A stretch of DNA of 64,000 bases from an uncultured Methanomethylovorans sp. (lineage in GTDB: Archaea > Halobacteriota > Methanosarcinia > Methanosarcinales > Methanosarcinaceae). Each line of letters begins with the position of its first letter. Within the stretch, counting starts at the first letter, position 1. A model generated the notes under the pieces. It did no database searches. It had not been told where the DNA came from and saw nothing but the letters and a program-made list of their open reading frames with translations. Positions 34,332 through 44,713 of the stretch are shown one piece after another. A program made the position numbers and the translations under genes. The DNA lies in contig NZ_OY782870.1 of the NCBI RefSeq assembly GCF_963678545.1, forward strand, positions 2,480,001 to 2,544,000, written 5' to 3'.

Positions 34332-36019
34332 TTTTTCCTCTCCAGATCCAAAATCTCGTTTATAGCCGCTCCTGCAGGTACCATAGGTGATACATTCTCT
34401 TCGCACTCAATCCAGAAATCGATCAGCGTTGGTCTTCCGGAAGCTATTGCCTGCTCAATGGCCGGCCTGACCTCAAAAGGCTGTTTAACACGCAACCCAA
34501 GTGCTCCATAGGCTTCTGCAAGCTTAACAAAATCAACACTATCCCTTATACAGGTATAGGAATACCTTTTATCAAAGAAGAGTTCCTGCCATTGCCTGAC
34601 CATTCCCAGATAACCGTTATTGAATATAGCGATTATCACAGGAATATTCTCCTGGACAGCAGTTGCCAACTCTTGTGAACTCATCTGGAAAGACCCGTCG
34701 CCTGATATATCAAAGACCACTCTATCAGGTTTACCCATCTTTACACCAAGAGCTGCGGGAAAACCAAAACCCATTGTACCCAGTCCTCCCGAAGATATGA
34801 AAGTTCTAGGTTCACTGAATTTGAAATATTGTGCTGCCCACATCTGGTGCTGGCCGACCTCCGTAACAATAATGGCATTCTTGCAGGCATCATGGATCTG
34901 TTCTATGACATACTGGGGTTTGATAGCACCACTGCCATCGATATAATGAAGAGGATAAGACTTCTTCCAATGTGCGATCCTTTTCAGCCATTCATCAGTA
35001 GGAGCTTTATCAACATACTTAAGCAGATCTTCAAGCACTTTCTTTGCATTACCTACTATTGGAATGTCTACACGCACATTCTTGGATATCTCTGCCGGAT
35101 CTACGTCTATATGAATGATCTTAGCATTGGCTGCGAATGATTTTATTTTGCCTGTGACCCTGTCATCGAACCTGGCACCAACAGCAATAACAAGATCTGA
35201 CTCTTGTATCGCATAATTGGCATATTTGGTCCCATGCATACCTAGCATACCGATAAACAATGGATGATCTACAGGGAAAGCACCCATTGCAGTAAGTGTA
35301 GTAGTAACAGGAACCTGCACCTTTTCTGCAAGTGCACGTAGATATTCACTGGCATTTGAACTGATGACCCCTCCACCTGCATATATTACAGGTTTGTATG
35401 ATTTAGAGATCTCTTCAGCAGCCTTCTTTATCTGCTGAATGTTACCTTCATAAGTTGGATTGTAACTGCGAAGTTTTACTTTTTCAGGATAGTAGAAGTC
35501 TATCAGTTCAGTAGTAAGGTCTTTAGGGATATCAATGAGCACTGGGCCTGGCCTGCCGGTGGAAGCGATGTGAAACGCTTCTTTCATGATCCTTGGAATA
35601 TCATTAGCATCTTGCAGAAGATAATTGTGCTTTGTTATAGGCAAGGTTATACCCGTAATGTTAGCTTCCTGGAAGGCATCGTTCCCGATCATAGGTAGCG
35701 GTACCTGGCCGGTCAAAGCTACAATTGGTATGGAATCCATGTAAGCTGTGGCTATACCGGTAACTAGATTCGTTGCCCCTGGACCGGATGTTGCTAAACA
35801 TACTCCTACTTTACCTGTAGCTCTTGCATACCCATCTGCAGCATGGGCAGCCGATTGTTCATGGCGTACAAGCACATGGCGTATCTTTGAGTCATAAAGT
35901 GCATCATAAATGGGAAGCACCTGACCTCCAGGATATCCGAATATCGTATCTACGCCTTCCCTATACAGACACTCGATGATGGCCCTTGCACCTGTCATCT
36001 TCTCTGGTTGTTCTGTCAT
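34328..36019 (-). CDS. ilvB: acetolactate synthase large subunit
   Basis: A 563-residue thiamine-diphosphate enzyme. It has the catalytic Glu region [15 protein letters not shown]...[17 protein letters not shown], the FAD-binding middle domain ([13 protein letters not shown]) and the ThDP motif [29 protein letters not shown] shown here by its ends GDGSF and NN. It condenses pyruvate to acetolactate, or with oxobutyrate to acetohydroxybutyrate. Coupled to ilvN by overlap; 50 bases after the upstream synthase gene. Confidence 0.97.
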   Translation of the reverse strand: MTEQPEKMTGARAIIECLYREGVDTIFGYPGGQVLPIYDALYDSKIRHVLVRHEQSAAHAADGYARATGKVGVCLATSGPGATNLVTGIATAYMDSIPIVALTGQVPLPMIGNDAFQEANITGITLPITKHNYLLQDANDIPRIMKEAFHIASTGRPGPVLIDIPKDLTTELIDFYYPEKVKLRSYNPTYEGNIQQIKKAAEEISKSYKPVIYAGGGVISSNASEYLRALAEKVQVPVTTTLTAMGAFPVDHPLFIGMLGMHGTKYANYAIQESDLVIAVGARFDDRVTGKIKSFAANAKIIHIDVDPAEISKNVRVDIPIVGNAKKVLEDLLKYVDKAPTDEWLKRIAHWKKSYPLHYIDGSGAIKPQYVIEQIHDACKNAIIVTEVGQHQMWAAQYFKFSEPRTFISSGGLGTMGFGFPAALGVKMGKPDRVVFDISGDGSFQMSSQELATAVQENIPVIIAIFNNGYLGMVRQWQELFFDKRYSYTCIRDSVDFVKLAEAYGALGLRVKQPFEVRPAIEQAIASGRPTLIDFWIECEENVSPMVPAGAAINEILDLERKK

Positions 36020-36069
36020 TCAATCACTCTACTGGGCATGAATAATATTTTAGAGATATATTTTATTTG

Positions 36070-37572
36070 TTACATATCCTTTATTTTACTCTGTGATTCC
36101 GTCTGTATCAAGCGGTTGATACCATTAAGCATTGCTTCTACGGAAGCCATGATGATGTCAGTACGTGCTCCCCTGGAGGTTATCATTCTTCCATCCTTTG
36201 AAAGTTTCACAATTACTTCTACAAGAGCGTCAGTACCTCCTGTAATAGCATCTACATGGTATTCCTCAAGCTGGATATCACCCACTCCGGCAACTGCTTT
36301 CTTAATACACTGGATGGTAGCGTCCACTGGCCCATCACCGATACCTGCCTGAACCACTTCCTCGCCATCAACTTTCAGTTTGACCGAAGCTGTTGGGGTT
36401 ACTCTGTTACCAGACACTACAGTGAAATCTTCAAGTTTAACCCTGGAATTACACTGAATGTTCAGGACGGTTTCGGCAATTGACTGCAGGTCTGCATCAG
36501 TAACGTGTTTACCGAAGTCACCCAGTTCTTTTACCCTCTTTAGGATCTCGTTAAGATGTGCATCCTGAACATCATACCCCATTTCTTTTATGGCCAGGGA
36601 TACAGAACTTCTACCTGCATGCTTACCCATTACGATCTTACGTTTACGTCCGAGTATTTCCGGGCTTATTGGTTCATAGGTTGATGTATCTGCCAAAAGA
36701 CCATGCACATGGATGCCTGCCTCATGTGAAAAAGCGTTACCTCCCACAAGAGATTTATTTGGAGCTACAGGTATACCCGTAAGACGGCTTACAAGCCTTG
36801 AGGTCTTGAAAAGTTCAGTCGTTTTAATTCCAGTATCATATTTGTACAACCACTCAAGTATCATTACCACTTCTTCAAGGGATGTATTGCCTGCCCTTTC
36901 CCCTATGCCGTTGATGGTCACATGTGCCTGCTTGGCACCTGCTCTAAGTGCAGCAATGGTATTTGCCGTTCCAAGACCAAAGTCATCATGACAGTGTATG
37001 CTCACAGGTGCCTTTACGGATGAGGTGAGATCGCTGAATATGGCTTCTGTCTTCTCAGGTATCAGCATGCCTACAGTGTCACAGAAACAAAGCCTCTCTG
37101 CACCAGCTTCAATACCAGCCTGATATATGGACTTAAGGAAACCTATATCCGCTCTGGAAGCATCCTCTCCACTAAGCTCTACTATAAGCCCATGTTCTTT
37201 AGCGTATTCTGTGGTCTCGATAGCCATTTGTGTTACTGCTTCCCTGTCCTTTTTGAGTTTAACACTAATGTGCAGATCGGAGACAGGAGCTACAAGGTGA
37301 ATGGAATCTACATCACATGCAAGCGCATAGTCGATATCTTGTTGCATGATCCTGCAGTAGCTGCAAATATCAGCGTCTAAACCTTCAGCTGCAATAGCGC
37401 GAATAGCTTCCCTTTCTCCTTCGGAAGTAATGGCTGAACCGGCCTCGATGATGTGCACTCCTAGCTCATCGAGTTTGCGTGCAATGGCTAGTTTGTCTTC
37501 TTTAGTAAGTGCCACACCGGGCGTCTGTTCACCATCTCTAAGAGTTGTGTCCAAAAACCGGATATTTTCCAA
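36070..37572 (-). CDS. 2-isopropylmalate or (R)-citramalate synthase
   Basis: A 500-residue Claisen-condensing enzyme of the LeuA/CimA/homocitrate synthase family: RFLDTTLRDGEQTPGVAL at the N-terminus, HCHDDFGLGTANTIAALRAGA and GNTSLEEVVMILE in the barrel, HEAGIHVHG, and a C-terminal LeuA regulatory dimer domain (about 375-495). Position at the head of the ilvB-ilvN-ilvC operon fits citramalate synthase feeding isoleucine synthesis, but LeuA activity for leucine is equally possible; sequence alone does not settle it. A short inverted repeat (TGCTG/CAGCA near 37598-37615) lies upstream. Confidence 0.9.
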   Translation of the reverse strand: MENIRFLDTTLRDGEQTPGVALTKEDKLAIARKLDELGVHIIEAGSAITSEGEREAIRAIAAEGLDADICSYCRIMQQDIDYALACDVDSIHLVAPVSDLHISVKLKKDREAVTQMAIETTEYAKEHGLIVELSGEDASRADIGFLKSIYQAGIEAGAERLCFCDTVGMLIPEKTEAIFSDLTSSVKAPVSIHCHDDFGLGTANTIAALRAGAKQAHVTINGIGERAGNTSLEEVVMILEWLYKYDTGIKTTELFKTSRLVSRLTGIPVAPNKSLVGGNAFSHEAGIHVHGLLADTSTYEPISPEILGRKRKIVMGKHAGRSSVSLAIKEMGYDVQDAHLNEILKRVKELGDFGKHVTDADLQSIAETVLNIQCNSRVKLEDFTVVSGNRVTPTASVKLKVDGEEVVQAGIGDGPVDATIQCIKKAVAGVGDIQLEEYHVDAITGGTDALVEVIVKLSKDGRMITSRGARTDIIMASVEAMLNGINRLIQTESQSKIKDM

Positions 37573-37738
37573 TAATACAATCCCTCACAGGTATTTGTCT
37601 GCTGGTATAGTCAGCAACACTACATCGATATCTCTATACTATATATGCATATCGATGGATTTATCACGAATGTTCACGTTCGAGAGAACTGAAAAACAGT
37701 TTTTTGAAAAATAAAAAATTTATGCCTGCGTACAGGCA

Positions 37739-38794
37739 TCAGAAATACTGATCAATAGTTTCGATGGAACTTACCAGCAGATCCACACATGCCTTAAGGT
37801 CAGATGTATCCACTACCTCGACAGGAGAGTGTATATAACGAGTAACTACACTTACGACACTGGAGGGGATACCTGCTCTTGTCAGGTGTATAGCAGTGGC
37901 ATCAGTGGTACCACCATCTCCAACTTCAAGCTGGTAGGGAATAGACTTTGAATCAGCGGTTTCCTTGAGCCATTTTACGACCTGAGGTGAAGCAATAAGA
38001 CCACGACCAGAAGCATCTGCAACGGTGATAACACCGCCCTTGCCCTGTTCTACTGCAGCATCCTTTTTATCGATTCCCGGATGATCGCCTGATATGGTCG
38101 TATCAACTGCAAGGGCTATGTCCGGATCCAGACCGAAGGCTGCTGTACGGGCACCTTTGAGTCCGACCTCTTCCTGCACAGTTCCCACGGCATACACAGT
38201 TGCATTGATCTTTTTGCTTGAGAGTTGCTTCATTACTTCCAGGAGTATAGCACACCCGGCACGGTTATCAAAAGCCTTGCCTGTGATCTTGCCATTTGCA
38301 AGAGCAACTACTTCCCTGTCCATGGAAACCGGTGTTCCCACAGTGATGCCCATGTTTTCAGCATCTTCACGGCTTGAGGCACCCACATCGATGAACATTT
38401 CATCAGATTTCACAGGTCTTTTTCTTTCCTCTTCTTTCATAACATGAGGTGGCTTACAGCCTATAACTCCAGGTATCGAACCTTTTGTAGTGTGAACTAC
38501 AACCCTCTGGCTGTGCAGTGTAGGATCGAACCAGCCGCCTATTTTCACGAATTTAAGGAAACCTTTATCGTCAATATACTGCACCATCAGACCGATCTCA
38601 TCCATGTGAGTAGCGATCATAATTGATGGCCCTTTCCCTTTTTTAGTGGCTATAAGATTGCCCAGCTTGTCAGTTGTCACCTCATCCACATAGGGCTTAA
38701 GTCCTGCCTCCATTATGGCACGGATACTGTCTTCATGGCCAGAAATACCATGTGCATTGGATAGCTTTTTCAAAGAATCGATCAGTTGTTCCAT
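37739..38794 (-). CDS. M42-family aminopeptidase
   Basis: A 351-residue cocatalytic metallopeptidase. Metal ligands and catalytic residues appear in ATHMDEIGLMV, GKAFDNRAGC, VQEEVGLKGA and AVDTTISGDHPG, and the C-terminal SSVVSVVTRYIHSPVEVVD supplies the last His. M42 enzymes form tetrahedral dodecamers that trim peptides released by the proteasome. It appears monocistronic. Confidence 0.93.
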   Translation of the reverse strand: MEQLIDSLKKLSNAHGISGHEDSIRAIMEAGLKPYVDEVTTDKLGNLIATKKGKGPSIMIATHMDEIGLMVQYIDDKGFLKFVKIGGWFDPTLHSQRVVVHTTKGSIPGVIGCKPPHVMKEEERKRPVKSDEMFIDVGASSREDAENMGITVGTPVSMDREVVALANGKITGKAFDNRAGCAILLEVMKQLSSKKINATVYAVGTVQEEVGLKGARTAAFGLDPDIALAVDTTISGDHPGIDKKDAAVEQGKGGVITVADASGRGLIASPQVVKWLKETADSKSIPYQLEVGDGGTTDATAIHLTRAGIPSSVVSVVTRYIHSPVEVVDTSDLKACVDLLVSSIETIDQYF

Positions 38795-39354
38795 ATAGAT
38801 CCTCTTTTTTGGAATTATTGCAGGTTAATAGGAACTGATTCTATAAAGATATAGATGCAAAATATAAACAAAAAACGAAAAAAAAGAATGCTTTGCTGTA
38901 TGCTGAAACATGCTTCAACGTTTCATGAACATAACTCCAAGACTAAAAATCACTAATGAGAACATAAAAATCAGAAATTTTCTGAATAGCATCCAATTTT
39001 GAGGAGAATTATGATCGACATGTATCAAAGAATTTTTTGCATGAATTAACATTATATAAATCTCGCTTCTAAAATGTGATAATAGACATTCATATTCTAT
39101 TTTTATTAAAAAAAATCAGATTTAATATTATTAAAATAGTTTAAATAATCAAACATAAAAAAGTATATAAATAATTATTATATAATTACTATTATACATA
39201 CAGTTTGATGAAAACCTGCCAATTATAGTTTAGAGAGAATTTGTAAGCTGCTTTCCTTAAGAGGCTAGACATGAAAAAAGAGGGCAAATATAACTAGCTG
39301 TTACCATAAAGTTGCAAAAATACATTTGGATCACCCTTTTTGGAGGATTCACAT
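38795..39354. other. AT-rich gap before the glycan locus
   Basis: Apart from the 25-residue candidate, these 560 bases are very AT-rich and hold no larger gene. A TGAAAC/GTTTCA inverted repeat lies at about 38903-38924. TATA-like runs at 39170-39200 probably serve the glycosyltransferase operon, whose first gene has a TGGAGGA ribosome site at 39341-39347. Confidence 0.5.
38915..38992 (-). CDS. 25-residue hydrophobic micro-protein (candidate)
   Basis: A minus-strand frame reads MLFRKFLIFMFSLVIFSLG, then VMFMKR: a single membrane helix flanked by basic residues. An in-frame ATG at 39052 would extend it by 20 polar residues. A TATA-like TTTATATAA at about 39053-39063 would place transcription start near 39030, between the two ATGs, which favours the shorter form. 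No clear ribosome site is visible. Confidence 0.35.
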   Translation of the reverse strand: MLFRKFLIFMFSLVIFSLGVMFMKR

Positions 39355-40410
39355 ATGGCTTCTGAGATCACAGAATCATTGCCTATAGAAGATGGTGATG
39401 CTAATTGCAGTACTATTACTGCAGATTTGATACATTTTAAGAAGATGAAAGGATCTAACACAATTGTAGATTTTACAACTACAAATGGTTCTCCGAGTTC
39501 TAGCACTAATGGAAAAGTAATAGCTGCAATGCCTGCTTACAATGAAGAAAAATTCATTGGAAAAACTGTTGTTGGATGCAAACCTTATGTCAATGAAGTC
39601 ATAGTTATCAATGATGGTAGTACTGATGCCACTGCCATGATAGCAACTGCCTGTGGTGCCACCGTCATTTACCATGAACAGAATATGGGATATGGTGCAT
39701 CTATACGCACTTGCTTTGAAACTGCAAAGAAGATGCAAGCTACAGCAATGGTAATACTGGATGCTGATGGGCCAACATGATCCTTTAGATATCCAGCAAG
39801 TTTTGGAACCTATTCTGAAAAATGGAAAGCCGATGTTTGCATCGGCTCAAGATTTCTTGAAAACCACGAGGCAAAGATTCCTGTTTATAGAAAAATAGGA
39901 ATGAAAGTACTGGATTTTGCCACAAACAGGGGTGGTGACATAAAAATCACAGATACCCAGAGTGGCTTCCGTGCTTATTCTTCCAATGCTATTAACAAGA
40001 TAAGGAATTGAAAATACAGGAATGGCAGCTGGCTCAGAAATACTGTTGCAGATAAAAGATCAAGACTTGAAAATAAAAGAAGTACCTATTACCTGTAGGT
40101 ACGATATTGAGGACACTTCCACACACAATCCAGTGGTACATGGGATGAAGGTACTGGCAAGCATTATCAGTGAAATTGAGTACAAAACACCCTCTTTTCT
40201 ATATTGGATTGCCAGGAGTACTGTTATTCTGTGCAGGATTGGTGATTGGAGGAAATGGTTATCAACTCATACAATAGCAATGGCTATGTACCATTTGGAC
40301 CAGCAATTTTAATGGTATTACTTTTTATGGTGGGCTCGCTGGCAATATTCAGTGCTCTAAATTTACATGCTACTACTCAGTTATTGAAAAAAATGAAATC
40401 AATACAATAA
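39355..40410 (+). pseudogene. GT2 glycosyltransferase, interrupted by five single-base indels
   Basis: From the ATG at 39355 (ribosome site TGGAGGA) the product begins with a GT-A fold: AAMPAYNEEKFIGKTVV, VINDGSTDAT, LDADGQHDP (DXD-like). Frame changes occur near 39772 (+1), 39825 (-1), 40006 (+1), 40187 (+1) and 40253 (+1). Joining the frames gives a complete polyprenyl-phosphate-type glycosyltransferase of about 350 residues with two C-terminal membrane helices (FYIGLPGVLLFCAGLVIGG and PAILMVLLFMVGSLAIF). Either a pseudogene or a consensus error; apart from the frame breaks the protein looks undamaged. Confidence 0.75.
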
Positions 40411-40428
40411 AGGGTTGGTGAAAAACGT

Positions 40429-41412
40429 TTGAGTAATCCATTTGTTTCAATAGTGGTTGGAATCCGAAATGAAGAAAGATACATTGTTGAATGTATAGAA
40501 TCTCTTTTCAATCAGGATTATCCAAAAGAGTTAGTATGAAATAATTATGGTTGACGGTATGTTCTACGGATAATACTCAAAACCTTGTCAGAAAGTATCC
40601 TGTTAAGCTTATTCTGAATGAAAAAAAGAATGTAGCTGCTGCGAGGAATCTTGGAGTTAAAGAGGCAAAAGGAGAATATATCGCATTTACAGATGGAGAC
40701 TGCCGAGCAGATAAATCTTGGCTTAGCACGTTAGTCAATGAAATGCTAAATGCTCCAGAAAATGTTGCATGCATTGGTGGTCCGAACTTAATATTTAACA
40801 CAGACTCATTGTTTTGCCCGTGTAGTAGGCCATACCCAGGAGACTTTTTTAGGATCAGGAGGCTCTGCACAGTCAAGTAACTCATCTGAAAGAAAATATG
40901 TGCAATCCATACCTAATTGCAATGCATTCTACAGAAAACAAAATAATTGAAGACATTGGATATTTTGATGAGACTTTCGTAATTGGACAGGATTGTGACC
41001 TTAACTTCAGAATTGGAAAAAAGGGTTACAAATTCCTGTATATTCCTGAAGCAAAAGTGTACCATCATCGCAGAGGTAATACCAAATCATTCTCAACTCA
41101 AATGTTCAGATATGGTTCATGGATGGTAAAACTTTTTAAGAAACACAAAGGAATTGTCCGATGGTATGCATTTATACCAGCTTTCGCTATACTGATCACA
41201 ATAATTTGGGATCGCACTTTCTTTAAAATATAGTATTATATTAAAGTTAATAGGATTTTTGACTATTCTGTATATCGTTCTAGGTCTTATACACTGCTTT
41301 GAAAGTAAGTATCAAAATGAAATCAATCTACGGATTAAAGGCCTTATTCATATTGCCTTTGCAGCATGTGATGTATGGGCTTGGAGTAATTTCACAATTA
41401 ATTCAGCGGTAA
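40429..41412 (+). pseudogene. second GT2 glycosyltransferase, interrupted by about six +1 indels
   Basis: Probable TTG start at 40429 after a GGGTTGGTG ribosome site. The patched translation reads VSIVVGIRNEERYIVECIESL, VDGMSTDNTQNLV, NVAAARNLGVKEAKGEYIAFTDGDC (DXD), then NFRIGKKGYKFLYIPEAKVYHHRRGN and C-terminal hydrophobic helices ending near 41412. Shifts are at about 40533, 40562, 40813, 40941, and two between 41200 and 41370; all are +1. Adds sugars to a lipid or glycan acceptor in the surface-glycan pathway if functional. Confidence 0.7.
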
Positions 41413-41414
41413 AA

Positions 41415-42550
41415 ATGACAAAAAAAAATATTGGGATACTAACCTTTCCCCACAAGTAATTCAGGGAATATACCGTTATCAAATCTTGTAGACATAGTCT
41501 GCAGCATTTCGAAAAATACACACCTTATAACTGGAAATGACGGGTACACATTTTTCAAAAATGATTCCCGACTCAATACATATGAAATCAATTGTATGCA
41601 TAGGAAAAATGCACACAACATATTGAAATGGATATTAAAATACATAACTACTCAAATAAAAATGTCATATAGAATAGCTCGGCTATCACAAAAGGCAGAC
41701 ATATGGATTTTCTTTATTGGAGGCGACTATTTACTGCTTCCAATGTTGACTGCTAAGCTTTTACATAAAAAAGTGATATTAGTCTTTGCAGGTTCTATTA
41801 CAGAATCACTTAAATCCGAAAAGAGTAAGTTGTACGATATTATTAGTCCTATTTCCAGAATTAATTGCTCATTATCGGACCGTATAGTACTTTATTCACC
41901 CATTTTGACCGAGCAATGGAACTTAAAAGCATATAATAGTAAAATATCAATTGCTCCAAAGCATTTTTTTAGATTTTAACATATTTAAATTGACCAAAAA
42001 TTTGTCTCAACGAGAGAATTTAATAGGGTATGTTGGACGATTTAGCAATGAAAAGGGCATAATTAATTTTGTTTGAATCTATTCCTCATATATTAAAAAG
42101 AAGACCAGATATCCATTTTCTTCTAATTGGAGATGGAGTAACTAAAAAATGAAATTGAACTATCTGTGCAAAAAAATAACTTATCTGAAAAGATAGAAAT
42201 GAAAAAATGGAATACAACATGATGAACTTCCTCTCTACTTAAATGCATTTAAACTCGTTGTCATACCTTCGTATACAGAAGGACTGCCAAACCTTATGCT
42301 TGAAGCTATGGCCTGTGGAACTCCCGTAGTTGCCACATCTGTTGGATCTATACCCGATTTTATAAAAGATGCAGAAAGCGGATTTATAATGGAAAACAAT
42401 TCCCCCGATTGCATTGCTAAAAATGTAATTAATGCACTTGAGCAAGCAGATCTAGAAAAGGTTAGTGAGAAGGCAAGAATAGTTATAGAGCAGAATTTTA
42501 CTTTCGAAAAAGCCGTTGAGAGATACGAGAATATAATAAACAATATCTAA
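41415..42550 (+). pseudogene. GT4-type glycosyltransferase, interrupted by five +1 indels
   Basis: The ATG at 41415 opens a frame (MTKKNIGILTFP) continued after +1 shifts near 41450, 41970, 42072, 42147 and 42212. The patched protein of about 375 residues has an N-terminal Rossmann half and a C-terminal half with GYVGRFSNEKG, FLLIGDG and PSYTEGLPNLMLEAMACGTPVVATSVGS, the donor-binding signature of GT4 enzymes, ending at 42550. The shifts sit at short homopolymers. The next gene, 12 bases on, is perfectly intact. Confidence 0.75.
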
Positions 42551-42562
42551 TGGAAGGTTTGA

Positions 42563-44713
42563 ATGCCTTTTAAAATCGGTGGAAAGAACTTACTCTTAGG
42601 TATAATTTCCATTCTTTTCGTAGCAGATATATCAATTATATTGGATATTCCACTATTCAGACAGATATTTGGAATACTGCTTATTACAATTCTTCCAGGA
42701 GCCCTATTATACAAATTGCTGAACCTGCCTCCAATGAGTTTTTTAGAAAAATTTGTTCTTATTGTGGGTCTTAGTATTGCAGTGTTGATGGGTATTGGAT
42801 TTGTAACTAATTTGTTATATCCATTCATGGGAATCCCAACTCCTTTATTAACGTCTATTTTACTATTGAATGTAAATGTTATTATTATTGATCTTTCTTT
42901 TATATCGTACAGATTTGGAAATTTAATGTACTATTTCAATATTAGTAACTTTCATCCGGATAAGAGATCGATTAAAACTGGTCTTTTTTTGTTACTAATT
43001 TTAACTATGAGTATACTCGGAGCTTTGATTACTCGTTTCTATAAGAATACAATATTATCGTTGACTTGTATCACGTTAATAACGATTTTTATAATATTAG
43101 TTGATTATGATAATATTATCCCTGAAAAATGCTATGCTTATTCAATATTTGTTATCGCCTTTTCTCTTCTTCTTGGCAGAGCACTTGTATCCCCATATCT
43201 TTTTGGTTCAGATATACAATATGAGTACTACTTTGCTCAGCATGTACAGAATAATTCATATTGGAATCTTTTTAATGTTGGAAATTTAAATTCTATGCTT
43301 AGTGTAAACATACTTCCAATTGCGTTTTCGAACTTAGTGGATATCAGTTTCATTTGGATGTATAAAATATTTTTTTCATTCCTTTATGCACTTGTGCCTG
43401 TTGGCTTATACTACATGTATAATACGCAAATTGGATCTAAAAAGTCATTTTACTCATGCATCTTCTTTATTTCTTTTTTTTCATTCTTTACAGTAATGCT
43501 TTGGCTTCCAAGGCAAGAAATTGCAGAATTATATCTTGCCTTATTAATGATCGTAATAACAAATAAAAAATTTTCTGAATTTCAACAATTGGCATTACTG
43601 ATAATATTTACCTGGTCCCTTATTGTTTCCCATTATGGGACAACATATATATATTTACTCTATTTGACATTTGTGTGGATTGGAACACGTATTTTTAGAT
43701 TAAAAAATGCAACAACCAAAATTCAAATAGTAGTAATTAGTTATCTGATGTCATTCTCTTGGTTCATCAGTATCGCTAATGCAAGCATATTCTACTCTGC
43801 AGTTGACATAATTACAAAAATGACTGATACTATATTTAACGACCTCGTATCCTCTAATTCAATTGATGCTGATATATCCAGAGGAGTAGGGATTGGAATT
43901 ATGGATTTACCAATTTGGCATACACTTGGAAATCTATGGATCAGTGGTTGCCAGGCGGTTATTGTAATCGGTTTTTTGTACACATTAATAAAGTACAAAG
44001 AAATGAAATATAATAAAGAGTTTTTCTTATTTTCTATAGTAAGTATGGTTCTATTAATTGCCTGTATGGTAGTTCCTCATTTTGCCAGCAGCCTTAATAT
44101 GAATAGAATATACCCAATTATTTTAATTTGGCTTGCACCCCTATTTTTGCAAGGAATAGAAACAATTCTCCTAATAATATCACATTTATACAAAAATCCC
44201 ATACTAAAATTAGATACTACAAAATATTGCATGACTTTGTTGATATTAATACCATATTTACTATTCAATAGTGGTTTTATTTATGAAATAACTGACAATC
44301 CAGCCAATATAAATGTTAATATATTCTCAAAAAATGAAATTGATCCAGCATGCTATTCAAATTGGACTCGTTTTGTAGTATCCCCAATATACGAACAAAA
44401 TGTAGTCAGCTGTAAATGGATAGGAAAATATAGAATTGGGCAAAAGGACGTATATACTGATACTTCCAGGCAATCTGAGATTTCAGGATATGGGCTTATT
44501 GCTCCAGGCAAGGTACATATTCTTAACACAAATGAACCTCCAAATGAGGAGTATATTTATTTTGGACTGCAGAATGTAAAGGGAAATGTATTCCTGGCTG
44601 AAGACCCAAAGCAAGCTCATAGCACACTATATTATGATATGCCAACGGTCTATAATGCTATTGGTATGAAAAATAAAATATATACAAATGATGGCGCTGA
44701 GTTTTACTCATGA
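42563..44713 (+). CDS. large polytopic membrane protein (DUF2206-like)
   Basis: A 716-residue protein with about 14-16 membrane helices across the first 580 residues and a soluble C-terminal region of about 130 residues ending VYNAIGMKNKIYTNDGAEFYS. The layout and that tail match DUF2206 membrane proteins of methanogen glycan loci, which resemble GT-C glycosyltransferases or polymerases that use lipid-linked sugars outside the membrane. A WHT-like segment and GSDIQYEYYFAQH in a periplasmic loop could hold the active acid. Function is inferred from context. The 3' end overlaps the convergent GT4 gene by 10 bases. Confidence 0.75.
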   Translation: MPFKIGGKNLLLGIISILFVADISIILDIPLFRQIFGILLITILPGALLYKLLNLPPMSFLEKFVLIVGLSIAVLMGIGFVTNLLYPFMGIPTPLLTSILLLNVNVIIIDLSFISYRFGNLMYYFNISNFHPDKRSIKTGLFLLLILTMSILGALITRFYKNTILSLTCITLITIFIILVDYDNIIPEKCYAYSIFVIAFSLLLGRALVSPYLFGSDIQYEYYFAQHVQNNSYWNLFNVGNLNSMLSVNILPIAFSNLVDISFIWMYKIFFSFLYALVPVGLYYMYNTQIGSKKSFYSCIFFISFFSFFTVMLWLPRQEIAELYLALLMIVITNKKFSEFQQLALLIIFTWSLIVSHYGTTYIYLLYLTFVWIGTRIFRLKNATTKIQIVVISYLMSFSWFISIANASIFYSAVDIITKMTDTIFNDLVSSNSIDADISRGVGIGIMDLPIWHTLGNLWISGCQAVIVIGFLYTLIKYKEMKYNKEFFLFSIVSMVLLIACMVVPHFASSLNMNRIYPIILIWLAPLFLQGIETILLIISHLYKNPILKLDTTKYCMTLLILIPYLLFNSGFIYEITDNPANINVNIFSKNEIDPACYSNWTRFVVSPIYEQNVVSCKWIGKYRIGQKDVYTDTSRQSEISGYGLIAPGKVHILNTNEPPNEEYIYFGLQNVKGNVFLAEDPKQAHSTLYYDMPTVYNAIGMKNKIYTNDGAEFYS

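Noticed and set aside
39355..42550. Programmed frameshifting in the glycosyltransferase genes
   Set aside because: About sixteen shifts in three genes is far more than any known programmed system, and no shared slippery site or downstream structure is apparent.
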